Source: Hymenobacter caeli (GTDB lineage: Bacteria; Bacteroidota; Bacteroidia; Cytophagales; Hymenobacteraceae). Taken from it: DNA of 64,000 bases. The position numbers and the translations under genes were made by a program. Position 1 is the first letter of the stretch. Every line of letters starts with the position of its first letter. The notes below the pieces were generated by a model. The model saw only the letters and a program-made list of their open reading frames with translations. It was not told the origin of the DNA and ran no database searches. Shown here one piece after another: positions 34,560 to 42,588 of the stretch. The stretch spans positions 310,001-374,000 of the forward strand of contig NZ_JABSNP010000001.1 of assembly GCF_013294115.1 (NCBI RefSeq), given 5' to 3'.

Positions 34560-34567
34560 TATCTTTG
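34560..34567 (+). promoter_or_regulatory. -7 element TATCTTTG of lpdA
   Basis: The box is 60 bases before the lpdA ATG. An 8-bp GC stem (GCCCCGGC/GCCGGGGC, 34522-34552) lies seven bases upstream of it. Confidence 0.5.
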
Positions 34568-34627
34568 CGGCCCGGCCGGCGTGCGGACCGGCTGGCGACC
34601 TTTTTTCTCTTTCTTTCCTAAGAATTT

Positions 34628-36022
34628 ATGGCATTGCAATTTGATTTGGTGGTGGTGGGCAGCGGCCCGGGCGGCTACGTGGCGGCCATCCGGGCGTCGC
34701 AGTTGGGGCTGAAAGTGGGCGTGGTCGAGCGCGAAAGCCTCGGCGGTATCTGCCTCAACTGGGGCTGCATCCCCACCAAGGCGCTGCTCAAGTCGGCGCA
34801 GGTGTTCGAGTACTTCCACCACGCCGCCGACTACGGCCTGAGCGCCGACAACGTGGCCTTCGATTTCGGGAAAGTGGTGCAGCGCAGCCGCGGCGTGGCC
34901 GACGGCATGAGCAAGGGCATCAGCTTCCTGTTTAAAAAGAACAAGATTGAAACCGTGCTGGGCACCGGCAAGCTGGTGGCCCCCGGCAAAGTAGAAGTGA
35001 CCAAGGCCGACGGCACCAAGGAGACGGTGGAGGCCAAGAGCATCATCCTGGCCACCGGCACCCGCGCCCGCCAGCTGCCCAACCTGCCAATTGACGACAA
35101 AAAAATCATCGGCTACCGCAAAGCCATGACCCTGGAGCAGATGCCCAAGCGGATGGTGGTGGTGGGCTCGGGGGCCATCGGCGTCGAGTTCGCCTATTTC
35201 TACCGCACCATGGGTGCGGAGGTCACCATCGTGGAGTTCATGCCCCGCATCGTGCCGGTGGAGGACGAAGAGATTTCGCGCCAGATGGAGAAATCCTACC
35301 GCAAAATCGGCGTCAACGTGCTCACCAGCGCCGAGGTAACCAAAGTGGACACCAGCGGCCCCGGCTGCGTGGTGACCGTGAAAACGGCCAAGGGCGAGGA
35401 GCAAATCAGCTGCGACGTCGTGCTCAGCGCCGTGGGCATCCAGACCAATATCGAGAACATCGGCCTCGAAGAGCTGGGCATCAAAACCGAGCGCGGCCGC
35501 GTGGTGGTGGACGATTTCTACCAGACCAACGTGCCCGGCGTGTACGCCATCGGCGACATCGTGCCGGGCCCCGCGCTGGCCCACGTGGCCTCGGCCGAGG
35601 GCATCATCTGCGTCGAGAAAATCGCCGGCCACCACCCCGAGCCGCTCAACTACCAGAATATCCCCGGCTGCACCTACGCCTCGCCCGAAATTGCCAGCGT
35701 GGGCTACACCGAAGCCGAAGCCAAGGCCAAGGGCTACGACATCCTGGTGGGCAAGTTCCCCTTTTCGGCCTCGGGCAAGGCCAGCGCCGCCGGGGCCAAG
35801 GACGGCTTCGTGAAGGTCATCTTCGACAAGAAATACGGCGAGTGGCTGGGGGCCCACATGATCGGGGCCAACGTAACCGAGCTAATCGCCGAAGTGGTAG
35901 TGGCCCGCAAGCTCGAAACCACGGGCCACGAAATTATCAAGTCGGTGCACCCGCACCCCACCATGAGCGAGGCCATCATGGAAGCCACGGCCGCCGCGTA
36001 TGGCGAGGTGATTCACCTGTAG
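34628..36022 (+). CDS. lpdA: Dihydrolipoyl dehydrogenase
   Basis: The product is 464 residues, full length. The FAD motif VVVGSGPGGYVAAI is followed by the redox-active disulfide in LGGICLNWGCIPTKAL, the NAD motif VVVGSGAIGVEFAYFY, YAIGDIVPGPALAHVA and the C-terminal HPHPTMSEAIMEA with the catalytic His-Glu pair. It reoxidises lipoyl groups of pyruvate or 2-oxoglutarate dehydrogenase, or of the glycine cleavage system. No partner subunit is adjacent. Confidence 0.96.
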   Translation: MALQFDLVVVGSGPGGYVAAIRASQLGLKVGVVERESLGGICLNWGCIPTKALLKSAQVFEYFHHAADYGLSADNVAFDFGKVVQRSRGVADGMSKGISFLFKKNKIETVLGTGKLVAPGKVEVTKADGTKETVEAKSIILATGTRARQLPNLPIDDKKIIGYRKAMTLEQMPKRMVVVGSGAIGVEFAYFYRTMGAEVTIVEFMPRIVPVEDEEISRQMEKSYRKIGVNVLTSAEVTKVDTSGPGCVVTVKTAKGEEQISCDVVLSAVGIQTNIENIGLEELGIKTERGRVVVDDFYQTNVPGVYAIGDIVPGPALAHVASAEGIICVEKIAGHHPEPLNYQNIPGCTYASPEIASVGYTEAEAKAKGYDILVGKFPFSASGKASAAGAKDGFVKVIFDKKYGEWLGAHMIGANVTELIAEVVVARKLETTGHEIIKSVHPHPTMSEAIMEATAAAYGEVIHL

Positions 36023-36041
36023 GTTTTCGCCCTGTGAAATG

Positions 36042-36075
36042 CAAAGGCCCGGCTGAATAAGCCGGGCCCTTTTGT
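36042..36075 (+). terminator. Intrinsic terminator of lpdA
   Basis: The stem GGCCCGGCT/AGCCGGGCC, with a short GAATA-type loop and CCTTTTGTTT after it, lies 20 bases after the lpdA stop. Confidence 0.85.
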
Positions 36076-36106
36076 TTAATCAGAATACATTTTACTACTT
36101 GCCGGG

Positions 36107-37111
36107 ATGAATCAAGACGCCCCGACGACGACCGCTGAAAACGTTCTCCTCTACCAAGCGCCCGACGGGCAAACCCAACTGGAAGTGCAGCTCGACCACG
36201 AAACCGTGTGGCTGACGCAAGCGCAGATGATAATGCTTTTCGACGTCTCCAAGAAAACAGTCAGCGAGCATATTCAGAATATTTTTCGCGAAGGAGAATT
36301 ACCGTCCGAGGCAGTTGTCCGGAAATCCCGGACAACTGCCTCGGACGGTAAAAGCTATTCGGTTCAGCACTACAACCTGGACGTTATCATCTCCGTCGGC
36401 TATCGGGTGAAGTCGTTGCGCGGGACGCATTTCCGCCAGTGGGCCACGGGGGTGCTGCGCCAATACCTGGTGCAGGGCTACGCCCTGAATGACAAGCGCC
36501 TGCGCGAAAGCGCCCGCCAGCTGGCCGACCTCAAGCGGCTGGTGCAATTGCAGGGCGAAGTGGCGGCCAACCAGGAGCTGACCACGGACCAGTCGGCCGC
36601 GCTGCTGCGGGTGCTGGGCGACTACGCCCGGGCCCTCGACGTGCTCGACCAGTACGACCACCAGCGCCTGCAAATGCGCGGCACGGCCACCGACGAGCCG
36701 TTCGAGCTAACTTACGAAGCCGGCCTGGAGGCCGTGGAAGGGCTGCGCAGGCAATTCGGCGGCAGCGCGTTGTTTGGGCGCGAGAAGGATGCGTCCTTCC
36801 AAAGCTCGGTGCGCACCATCTACCAGAGCTTCGGCGGCGAGGACCTGTACCCGAGCGTGGAAGAAAAGGCGGCCAACCTGCTGTATTTCGTGGTGAAAAA
36901 CCACTCGTTCTCCGACGGCAACAAGCGCATTGCGGCCTTCCTGTTCGTGTGGTTTCTCGACCGCAACCGCTGCCTCTACCACCCCGACGGCACCCGCCGC
37001 CTGGCCGATAACGCCCTGGTGGCCCTCACGCTGCTCATCGCCGAGAGCAAGCCCGAAGACAAAGCCACCATGGTAACGCTGGTGGTGAATTTGATTAACC
37101 AGGATAATTAG
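36107..37111 (+). CDS. RhuM-Fic/Doc fusion protein
   Basis: The product is 334 residues. Residues about 10-115 are the RhuM domain: VWLTQAQMIMLFDVSKKTVS (a helix-turn-helix-like segment), RKSRTTASDGKSY, YNLDVIISVGYRVKS and RGTHFRQWATGVLRQYL. The C-terminal third is a Fic/Doc domain; the active-site motif HSFSDGNKRIAAF starts at His266. Fic enzymes transfer AMP or phosphate to target proteins, and Doc acts as a toxin. No antitoxin gene is adjacent, and no obvious inhibitory helix was seen. A perfect inverted repeat lies in the coding sequence at 36299-36351. Confidence 0.88.
   Translation: MNQDAPTTTAENVLLYQAPDGQTQLEVQLDHETVWLTQAQMIMLFDVSKKTVSEHIQNIFREGELPSEAVVRKSRTTASDGKSYSVQHYNLDVIISVGYRVKSLRGTHFRQWATGVLRQYLVQGYALNDKRLRESARQLADLKRLVQLQGEVAANQELTTDQSAALLRVLGDYARALDVLDQYDHQRLQMRGTATDEPFELTYEAGLEAVEGLRRQFGGSALFGREKDASFQSSVRTIYQSFGGEDLYPSVEEKAANLLYFVVKNHSFSDGNKRIAAFLFVWFLDRNRCLYHPDGTRRLADNALVALTLLIAESKPEDKATMVTLVVNLINQDN
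36299..36351. repeat. Perfect 24-bp inverted repeat inside the RhuM coding sequence
   Basis: Arms 36299-36322 and 36328-36351 are exact reverse complements around the loop AAATC. The arms centre on GTTGTCCGG/CCGGACAAC, which code for the conserved VVRKSRTT segment. The match extends well beyond those codons. Confidence 0.95.
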
Positions 37112-37120
37112 CCGACTGAG

Positions 37121-38140
37121 CTATTGGGGAATTGCCACTTCAGCATCGGCAAAATGTAAAGACTCGTAATCGGGTTGCAGGCGGCCGTCGAGGAGGGCTT
37201 TCTCGTTAAGGAATTTCGGCTCGTTTTGGTTGGCTAAATTCCAAGTGCCCAGGTAGTGCAGCTTACCGGGCACCACGGTGAACTGGTAGCGGGTGGCGCT
37301 CAGGTTGCGGGCCGAGGGGCCATTGGTGGGCTTGCGGATGCTTTCGAGGTGAATGCGCAGGCCGCCCCGTGCGGGGTCGGGAAACTCGTAGATGAACAGA
37401 GCGTAGCGGCCGGCCGGCAGCGCGTAGCAAAAAGCACTTTCCCGCACGGTGTTCAAAATGGGCTTTACGTTGATTCGCAAAGACTTGTGGGTGGTCAGGT
37501 TCACCAGGCGCACGTACTGGCCCTGGCCGAGGCCCCCGTCGGCGAATCGTTGCAGGCAGCTGCCGTACACCAAGCCCTTGCCGGCGGGTACCTGGGGCCG
37601 CTTACCGGTCCAGCTGGGCAGTGGCAATACCAGCTTTTGGTAGGGGCCCTGGTCGAGCGAATCGCCGGCGGCCAGGTTGGACCGCGCGGCCCCGGCCGGC
37701 AGGTTAAAGCTGATGGGAACGGTGAAGGAAACGCTGACGGGCCGCCCGTTCTGGATGCCGGGCCGCCACTGGATGTTGTCGAGCCGGTGGGCGTTAATCA
37801 ATACTTCGGCGTCGACATCGGGGCGCAGGCCTTGCACCAGCTTGATATCGACGGTGTGGCCTTGGGCATCGACGGTGAACGAGAAAAATACTCGCCCCCG
37901 CACGTCGCCCCGCGCCACGCGTTGCGCGGGCTTCAGGCCGTCGTTAAGGAATTTGATGACCCGTTGGTTGGGCGAAAGGGCGCTATCGCCGGGCTCCAAC
38001 CCCGGAAAAACGGGTAAAATCTCCGTGTACGCGTGGGCGGGCAATTGGCTGCCGGTAGTATCGGCGGCCGGGACTTGCCCGTGGGCACGGCCCGCCAGTA
38101 GCAACAGCAGGCACCCCAAAAGAATGAATTGATGCGGCAT
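37121..38140 (-). CDS. Secreted protein with TonB C-terminal-type domain
   Basis: The product is 339 residues with a signal peptide (LLGCLLLLLAGRAHGQ). Residues about 85-165 match the TonB_C fold: RGRVFFSFTVDAQGHTVDI, LRPDVDAEVLINAHRL and WRPGIQNGRPVSVSFTVPI. About 170 further residues follow, with beta-type sequence (RYALFIYEFPDP, RYQFTVVPGKLHYLGTWNL). There is no proline-rich periplasm-spanning region, so it is probably not an energy transducer but a periplasmic or surface protein using the same fold. Confidence 0.8.
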   Translation of the reverse strand: MPHQFILLGCLLLLLAGRAHGQVPAADTTGSQLPAHAYTEILPVFPGLEPGDSALSPNQRVIKFLNDGLKPAQRVARGDVRGRVFFSFTVDAQGHTVDIKLVQGLRPDVDAEVLINAHRLDNIQWRPGIQNGRPVSVSFTVPISFNLPAGAARSNLAAGDSLDQGPYQKLVLPLPSWTGKRPQVPAGKGLVYGSCLQRFADGGLGQGQYVRLVNLTTHKSLRINVKPILNTVRESAFCYALPAGRYALFIYEFPDPARGGLRIHLESIRKPTNGPSARNLSATRYQFTVVPGKLHYLGTWNLANQNEPKFLNEKALLDGRLQPDYESLHFADAEVAIPQ

Positions 38141-38172
38141 AACAGTTCCTAAATTACGGCGCAGACGCAGCC

Positions 38173-39105
38173 TCAGTCCTGCGCTTCCAGCACCCCGGCC
38201 GGGGCCGGGTCCCCGGCTTTGGGCTTTTTGCTCACCAGCCACACGCCCACGAAGATGAGCGCGGCCTGCCCGGCCTTGTCCCAGGTGAAGACGTCCTTGC
38301 CCAGGGCCACGGCGATGAGCACGGCCAGCACCGGCTGAAGGTAGATGTAGACGCCGAGCAGGGCAGGGGAGGCGTACTTCAGGGCCCAGTTGTTCAGCAA
38401 ATACGCCAGGATGGTGAGGAAGAACACCATGTAGAACAGCTCGGCCCAGATTTTGGGCGGGAAGTGGGCGTAGTCGGTGGCCAGGGCCTCGCGCCAGCCG
38501 AAGGGCACCACCAGCAGGGCCCCCACCAGGAAAATCCGCCCCAGCACCGTGAACGGGTGGTACTTGCGCATGAGCGGGGCCACGAGGACCAGGTACAGCC
38601 CAAAAAACGTGGCGTTGAGCAGGATGCAGACGTTGCCCAGCGTGGCGTGGGGGTACAGGGCCGCCTGCGCCGGCCGGCTGAGGATGAGCGTGGCCGCGCC
38701 GGCCGCCCCCACCCCGATGCCCAGCAGCCGCGGCACCGTAATCTTCTCGCTCAGCAGCACCGCCGAGGCCAGCACCACCACGATGGGCGAGATGGTTTGG
38801 AGCAGCGAGGCCGAGATGGGCGAGGTGTAGTTCAGGCCCGAAAAAAACAGCAGCTGGTTCATGCCGATGCCAATCAGGCCGCAGAGCACCGCCCGGAGGT
38901 TGTCGGCCCGGCCCCGGATTTTATCGTGGGGCGCGGCCAGCTGCTTGGCCACGGCGAAAAACAGCGAGGCCCCCAGCACCCGCAGCGTCACGATGCCGAA
39001 GGGCTTCATGTAGATGGGCATCAGGTCTTTGGCCAGGCTGTAGGTGCCCGCGTAGATGAGCGTGACCAGGAACAGGGCCGCGTGGACGCGGTATTGGTTT
39101 TTCAT
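38173..39105 (-). CDS. EamA/DMT family transporter
   Basis: The product is 310 residues with ten predicted membrane helices arranged as two EamA repeats. Markers are LYAG-type TLIYAGTYSLAKDLMP in helix 1 and LQTISPIVVVLASAVLLSEKI in the first repeat, mirrored by GVYIYLQPVLAVLIAVALGKD in the second. These export amino acids or other metabolites across the inner membrane; the substrate is unknown. The start at MKNQYRVHA precedes helix 1 directly. Confidence 0.88.
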   Translation of the reverse strand: MKNQYRVHAALFLVTLIYAGTYSLAKDLMPIYMKPFGIVTLRVLGASLFFAVAKQLAAPHDKIRGRADNLRAVLCGLIGIGMNQLLFFSGLNYTSPISASLLQTISPIVVVLASAVLLSEKITVPRLLGIGVGAAGAATLILSRPAQAALYPHATLGNVCILLNATFFGLYLVLVAPLMRKYHPFTVLGRIFLVGALLVVPFGWREALATDYAHFPPKIWAELFYMVFFLTILAYLLNNWALKYASPALLGVYIYLQPVLAVLIAVALGKDVFTWDKAGQAALIFVGVWLVSKKPKAGDPAPAGVLEAQD

Positions 39106-39120
39106 GGGGGAAGCGGGTGG

Positions 39121-39218
39121 TAGCGCGAACTTTGTAGTTCGCGTTTTTGCGGTGCCTGAACCGGACGCTCCGGCAGCGGTTCGGCGGCGCAAAAACGCGA
39201 ACTACAAAGTTCGCGCTA
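39121..39218. repeat. Nested inverted repeat (TAGCGCGAACTTTGTAGTTCGCG type)
   Basis: Perfect 30-base arms (39121-39150 and 39189-39218) enclose 38 bases that hold a second, smaller complementary pair (GAACCGG...GCGGTTC). Each outer arm is also palindromic inside (GCGAAC/GTTCGC). It occupies nearly the whole EamA-rarA divergent gap and ends 11 bases before the rarA ATG. Confidence 0.92.
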
Positions 39219-39229
39219 CAAACGCCCTC

Positions 39230-40567
39230 ATGTCCTCCCTCTTTCCCGACGACGAGCCCGCCGCCTTCGCCCCGCCGCCCGGCCCCACCGGGTACGACCC
39301 CGACGCGCCCCTGGCCGAGCGCCGCCGCCCCCACCGCCTGGCCGACTACGCCGGCCAGCCCCACCTGCTGGGGCCCCAGGGCGTGCTCACGCGCTACCTG
39401 GCCAGTGGCCGCCTGCCCAGCCTGCTGCTGTGGGGCCCCCCGGGCGTGGGCAAAACCACCCTGGCCCTGCTGCTGGCCAGCGCGTTGAAGCAGCCCTTCG
39501 CGGCCCTCAGCGCCATCAACGCCGGGGTGAAAGACGTGCGCGAGGTCATCGAGCGGGCCAAGCGGCAGCGCGGTACGGTGCTGTTCATCGACGAGATTCA
39601 CCGCTTCAGCAAGGCGCAGCAGGACGCGCTGCTGGGGGCCGTGGAAAACGGCACGATTACCCTGATTGGAGCCACCACCGAAAACCCGTCGTTCGAGGTG
39701 ATTCCGGCCCTGCTCTCGCGCTGCCAGGTGTACGTGCTGGAGCCGCTGGGGCCCGATACGCTGCGCGGCATCGTGGCCAAGGCCCTGGCCGAAGACCCGG
39801 CGCTCAGCCAAATCAAGGTCAGGCTGAAGGAAGACCACGCCCTGCTGGCCCTGAGCGGCGGCGACGCCCGCAAGCTGCTCAACCTGCTCGAAATAGTGGT
39901 GCAAAGCACGCCGCCCGACAAAAAGGGCCTCGTCACCGTCACCGATGCCGGGGTGCAGCAGGTGGCCCAGCGGCCCCTGGCCCGCTACGACAAGGGCGGC
40001 GAAATGCACTACGACGTGATTTCGGCCTTCATCAAAAGCATCCGCGGCTCCGACCCCAACGCCGCGCTCTACTACCTGGCCGTGATGCTGGAGGGCGGCG
40101 AGGACGTGAAGTTCATTGCCCGGCGGATGCTCATTCTGGCCTCCGAAGACATCGGCAACGCCAACCCCAACGCCCTGTTGCTGGCCACGAGCTGCTTCCA
40201 GGCCTGCACCGTCATCGGCCTGCCCGAGTCGGACCTGATTCTCAGCCAAACGGTTATCTACCTGGCCACGTCGGAGAAGAGCAACGCCGCCTACACGGCC
40301 ATCCGGGCGGCGCAGGCCGAGGTGCGGGCCCGGGGCGTGCACCCCGTGCCGGTGCCGCTGCGCAACGCGCCCACGCGCCTGCTCAAGCAGCTCGGCTACG
40401 GCCAGGAATACGAGTACTCGCACAACGGCGCGGGCAACTTCGCGGCCCAGGAGTTTCTGCCCGACGCCCTCCGCGGCACCGCCTACTACGAGCCGGGCCA
40501 GAACGCCGCCGAGCAGCGCCTCCGCGAGAAGCTGCGCGGCTGGTGGGGCGAGAAGTACGGCTACTGA
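39230..40567 (+). CDS. rarA: Replication-associated recombination protein A (RarA/MgsA)
   Basis: The product is 445 residues, full length. The Walker A LLLWGPPGVGKTTLALL, Walker B TVLFIDEIHRF and sensor LIGATTENPSFEV are present, followed by the lid and the C-terminal tetramerisation region with RMLILASEDIGNANP and YEPGQNA. RarA is an AAA+ clamp-loader-like ATPase that works at stalled replication forks with SSB. The start is the ATG after the hairpin; longer frames read through the repeat. Confidence 0.96.
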   Translation: MSSLFPDDEPAAFAPPPGPTGYDPDAPLAERRRPHRLADYAGQPHLLGPQGVLTRYLASGRLPSLLLWGPPGVGKTTLALLLASALKQPFAALSAINAGVKDVREVIERAKRQRGTVLFIDEIHRFSKAQQDALLGAVENGTITLIGATTENPSFEVIPALLSRCQVYVLEPLGPDTLRGIVAKALAEDPALSQIKVRLKEDHALLALSGGDARKLLNLLEIVVQSTPPDKKGLVTVTDAGVQQVAQRPLARYDKGGEMHYDVISAFIKSIRGSDPNAALYYLAVMLEGGEDVKFIARRMLILASEDIGNANPNALLLATSCFQACTVIGLPESDLILSQTVIYLATSEKSNAAYTAIRAAQAEVRARGVHPVPVPLRNAPTRLLKQLGYGQEYEYSHNGAGNFAAQEFLPDALRGTAYYEPGQNAAEQRLREKLRGWWGEKYGY

Positions 40568-40690
40568 CGCGCGCTTGTAACGCAACGGCGGCGGCGGCTA
40601 TAAACCAAATCGAACCACCCATTTGGGGCCGCGCGTTGGCTTTGGCAGGACCGGCCTACTTTTACTTTGTTTAAAAACCATCTTACCCGT

Positions 40691-42469
40691 ATGCGGCAGT
40701 TTCTCAAATTTACCTTGGCCACTTTGGTGGGGCTGGTATTGTTTTTCGGCCTGAGCCTCGCGGTGCTGGCCATCGTTGCGACGGCGGCCAGCGACGGCGG
40801 CCAACACAAAAACGTTGCCGCCAACTCGGTGCTGGAGCTGAAGCTGAACGAGCCCCTGACCGAGCGCGGCCAGGCCACCGACTTCAACCCGCTGGGCGGC
40901 CGGCAGTCGTCCACGGGCCTGGTGGCGCTGAAGGAGGCCATTGGCCGGGCCAAAACCGACGGCGACATCAAGGGCATCCTGCTGAACCTGGACGTGGTGC
41001 AGGGCGGCATGGCCTCGTTGGAAGAAGTGCGCGACGGGCTGCTCGACTTCAAGAAGTCGGGCAAATTCGTGGTGGCCTACCACGAAACGGCCTCCGAGAA
41101 GAGCTACTACCTGGCGTCGGTGGCCGACGAGATTTACCTGCACCCGCAGGGCCTGCTGGAATTCAACGGGTTGAGTTCGGAAGTGATGTTCTACAAGCGG
41201 CTGTTCGAGAAGGCGGGCATCCAGCCCTACATCTTCCGGGTGGGCTCGTTCAAGAGCGCCGTGGAGCCGTTTTTCCGCGAGAACTTCTCCGACTCGGCCC
41301 GCTTGCAGACGGTTTCGTACCTGCGCTCGCTCAACGACCACATGATTGACCAGGTGGCCGCGGCGCGGGGCATTGCGCCGGCCCGGCTGCACGTCATCTC
41401 CGACTCGATGCTGGTGCACGACGCCGCCGACGCCCTGCGCCTGAAGCTGGTGACCCGGCTGGGCTACTTCGACGAAGTGCAGGATTACCTGCGCGGCAAG
41501 TTGGGCGTGGCCAAGGATAAAAAGCCCAACCTGGTGAGCTTGGGCGACTACACTGACAACGACCAGGCCGACGAGAAAGAGGGCAAAACCAGCGGCAACC
41601 GCATCGCCGTTATCTACGCCGAGGGCGACATCGTGACCGGCAAGGGCTCGGACGACAACATCGGCAGCACCAAGTTTGCCGAAGCCATCCGCAAGGCCCG
41701 GCTCGACGACAAGGTGAAGGCCGTGGTGCTGCGCGTGAACTCGCCGGGCGGCTCGTCGCTGGCCTCGGACGTAATTTACCGCGAGGTGCTGCTGACCAAA
41801 AAGGTGAAGCCGATTATCGCCAGCATGAGCGACGTGGCGGCGTCGGGCGGCTACTACATCGCCATGGCCTGCGACACCATTGTGGCCCACCCGAACTCGA
41901 TTACGGGCTCCATCGGCGTGTTTGGGGTGCTGCCCAACATCCAGCCGCTGCTGGCCGACAAGCTCGGCATCACGGTGGACCGCGTGACGACGGGCAAGTT
42001 CTCGGACCTGCCCACCATCACCCGGGCCCTGTCGGACTACGAGAAAAAAACCTTGCAGCACAGCGTGGACCTGATTTACGCCGACTTCACGAGCAAGGCC
42101 GCCCTGGGCCGCCACATGCCCGTGGAGCGCCTGCGCCGCCTGGCCTCGGGCCGCGTGTGGAGCGGCGCCGAAGCCAAAGCCAACGGCCTCGTGGACGTGC
42201 TCGGCTCGTACGACGACGCCCTGAAAATCGCCGCCGCCCGCGCCCACCTCAAAGCCGACGACTACAACGTGCAGCGCCTGCCGCGCCGCAAGTCGGGCGT
42301 GGAGGCGTTTCTGGCCCGCTTTATCAGCGACGACGACGACGAAGCCAAGGTGCAGGCGGCCCTCAAAACCAAGCTGGGGCCCCTGTACCCCGCCTATGCC
42401 CAGTACCAGCGGCTACTGACGATGCGCGGCGTGCAGGCGCGGCTGCCGTACGAGATTGAGATTAAGTAG
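40691..42469 (+). CDS. sppA: Signal peptide peptidase SppA, 67K type
   Basis: The product is 592 residues with one N-terminal membrane helix (LATLVGLVLFFGLSLAVLAIV). Both halves of the tandem S49 fold are present. The general base Lys188 lies in VGSFKSAVEP and the nucleophile Ser385 in AASGGYYIA, the split dyad of the long SppA form. It cleaves leftover signal peptides in the inner membrane. The ATG at 40691 is preferred to a TTG eight codons upstream. A long hairpin follows the stop. Confidence 0.95.
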   Translation: MRQFLKFTLATLVGLVLFFGLSLAVLAIVATAASDGGQHKNVAANSVLELKLNEPLTERGQATDFNPLGGRQSSTGLVALKEAIGRAKTDGDIKGILLNLDVVQGGMASLEEVRDGLLDFKKSGKFVVAYHETASEKSYYLASVADEIYLHPQGLLEFNGLSSEVMFYKRLFEKAGIQPYIFRVGSFKSAVEPFFRENFSDSARLQTVSYLRSLNDHMIDQVAAARGIAPARLHVISDSMLVHDAADALRLKLVTRLGYFDEVQDYLRGKLGVAKDKKPNLVSLGDYTDNDQADEKEGKTSGNRIAVIYAEGDIVTGKGSDDNIGSTKFAEAIRKARLDDKVKAVVLRVNSPGGSSLASDVIYREVLLTKKVKPIIASMSDVAASGGYYIAMACDTIVAHPNSITGSIGVFGVLPNIQPLLADKLGITVDRVTTGKFSDLPTITRALSDYEKKTLQHSVDLIYADFTSKAALGRHMPVERLRRLASGRVWSGAEAKANGLVDVLGSYDDALKIAAARAHLKADDYNVQRLPRRKSGVEAFLARFISDDDDEAKVQAALKTKLGPLYPAYAQYQRLLTMRGVQARLPYEIEIK

Positions 42470-42474
42470 CTTTT

Positions 42475-42562
42475 GTTGGTCATTCCGACCGCAGGGAGGA
42501 ATCTGGGCGAACGGTTAACCAGCCGTTCGCCCAGATTCCTCCCTGCGGTCGGAATGACCAAC
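42475..42562. repeat. Perfect 40-bp-arm inverted repeat (GTCATTCCGACC type)
   Basis: Arms 42475-42514 and 42523-42562 are exact complements around an eight-base loop. The outer end GGTCATTCCGACCGCAGGG recalls family 1 (GTCATGC...) but the inside differs (GAGGAATCTGGGCGAACGG). It follows sppA by six bases and precedes the M1 peptidase gene by 26. Confidence 0.95.
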
Positions 42563-42588
42563 GTTTCACGTAAACCATCGAATTACCA

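Noticed and set aside
36299..36351. Inverted repeat considered as an inserted terminator that breaks the RhuM gene
   Set aside because: The frame is intact, the residues match the conserved RhuM segment, and there is no T-run.
38921..42247. Long minus-strand open frames opposite rarA and sppA
   Set aside because: They have biased composition and no motifs, and rarA and sppA are certain on the plus strand.
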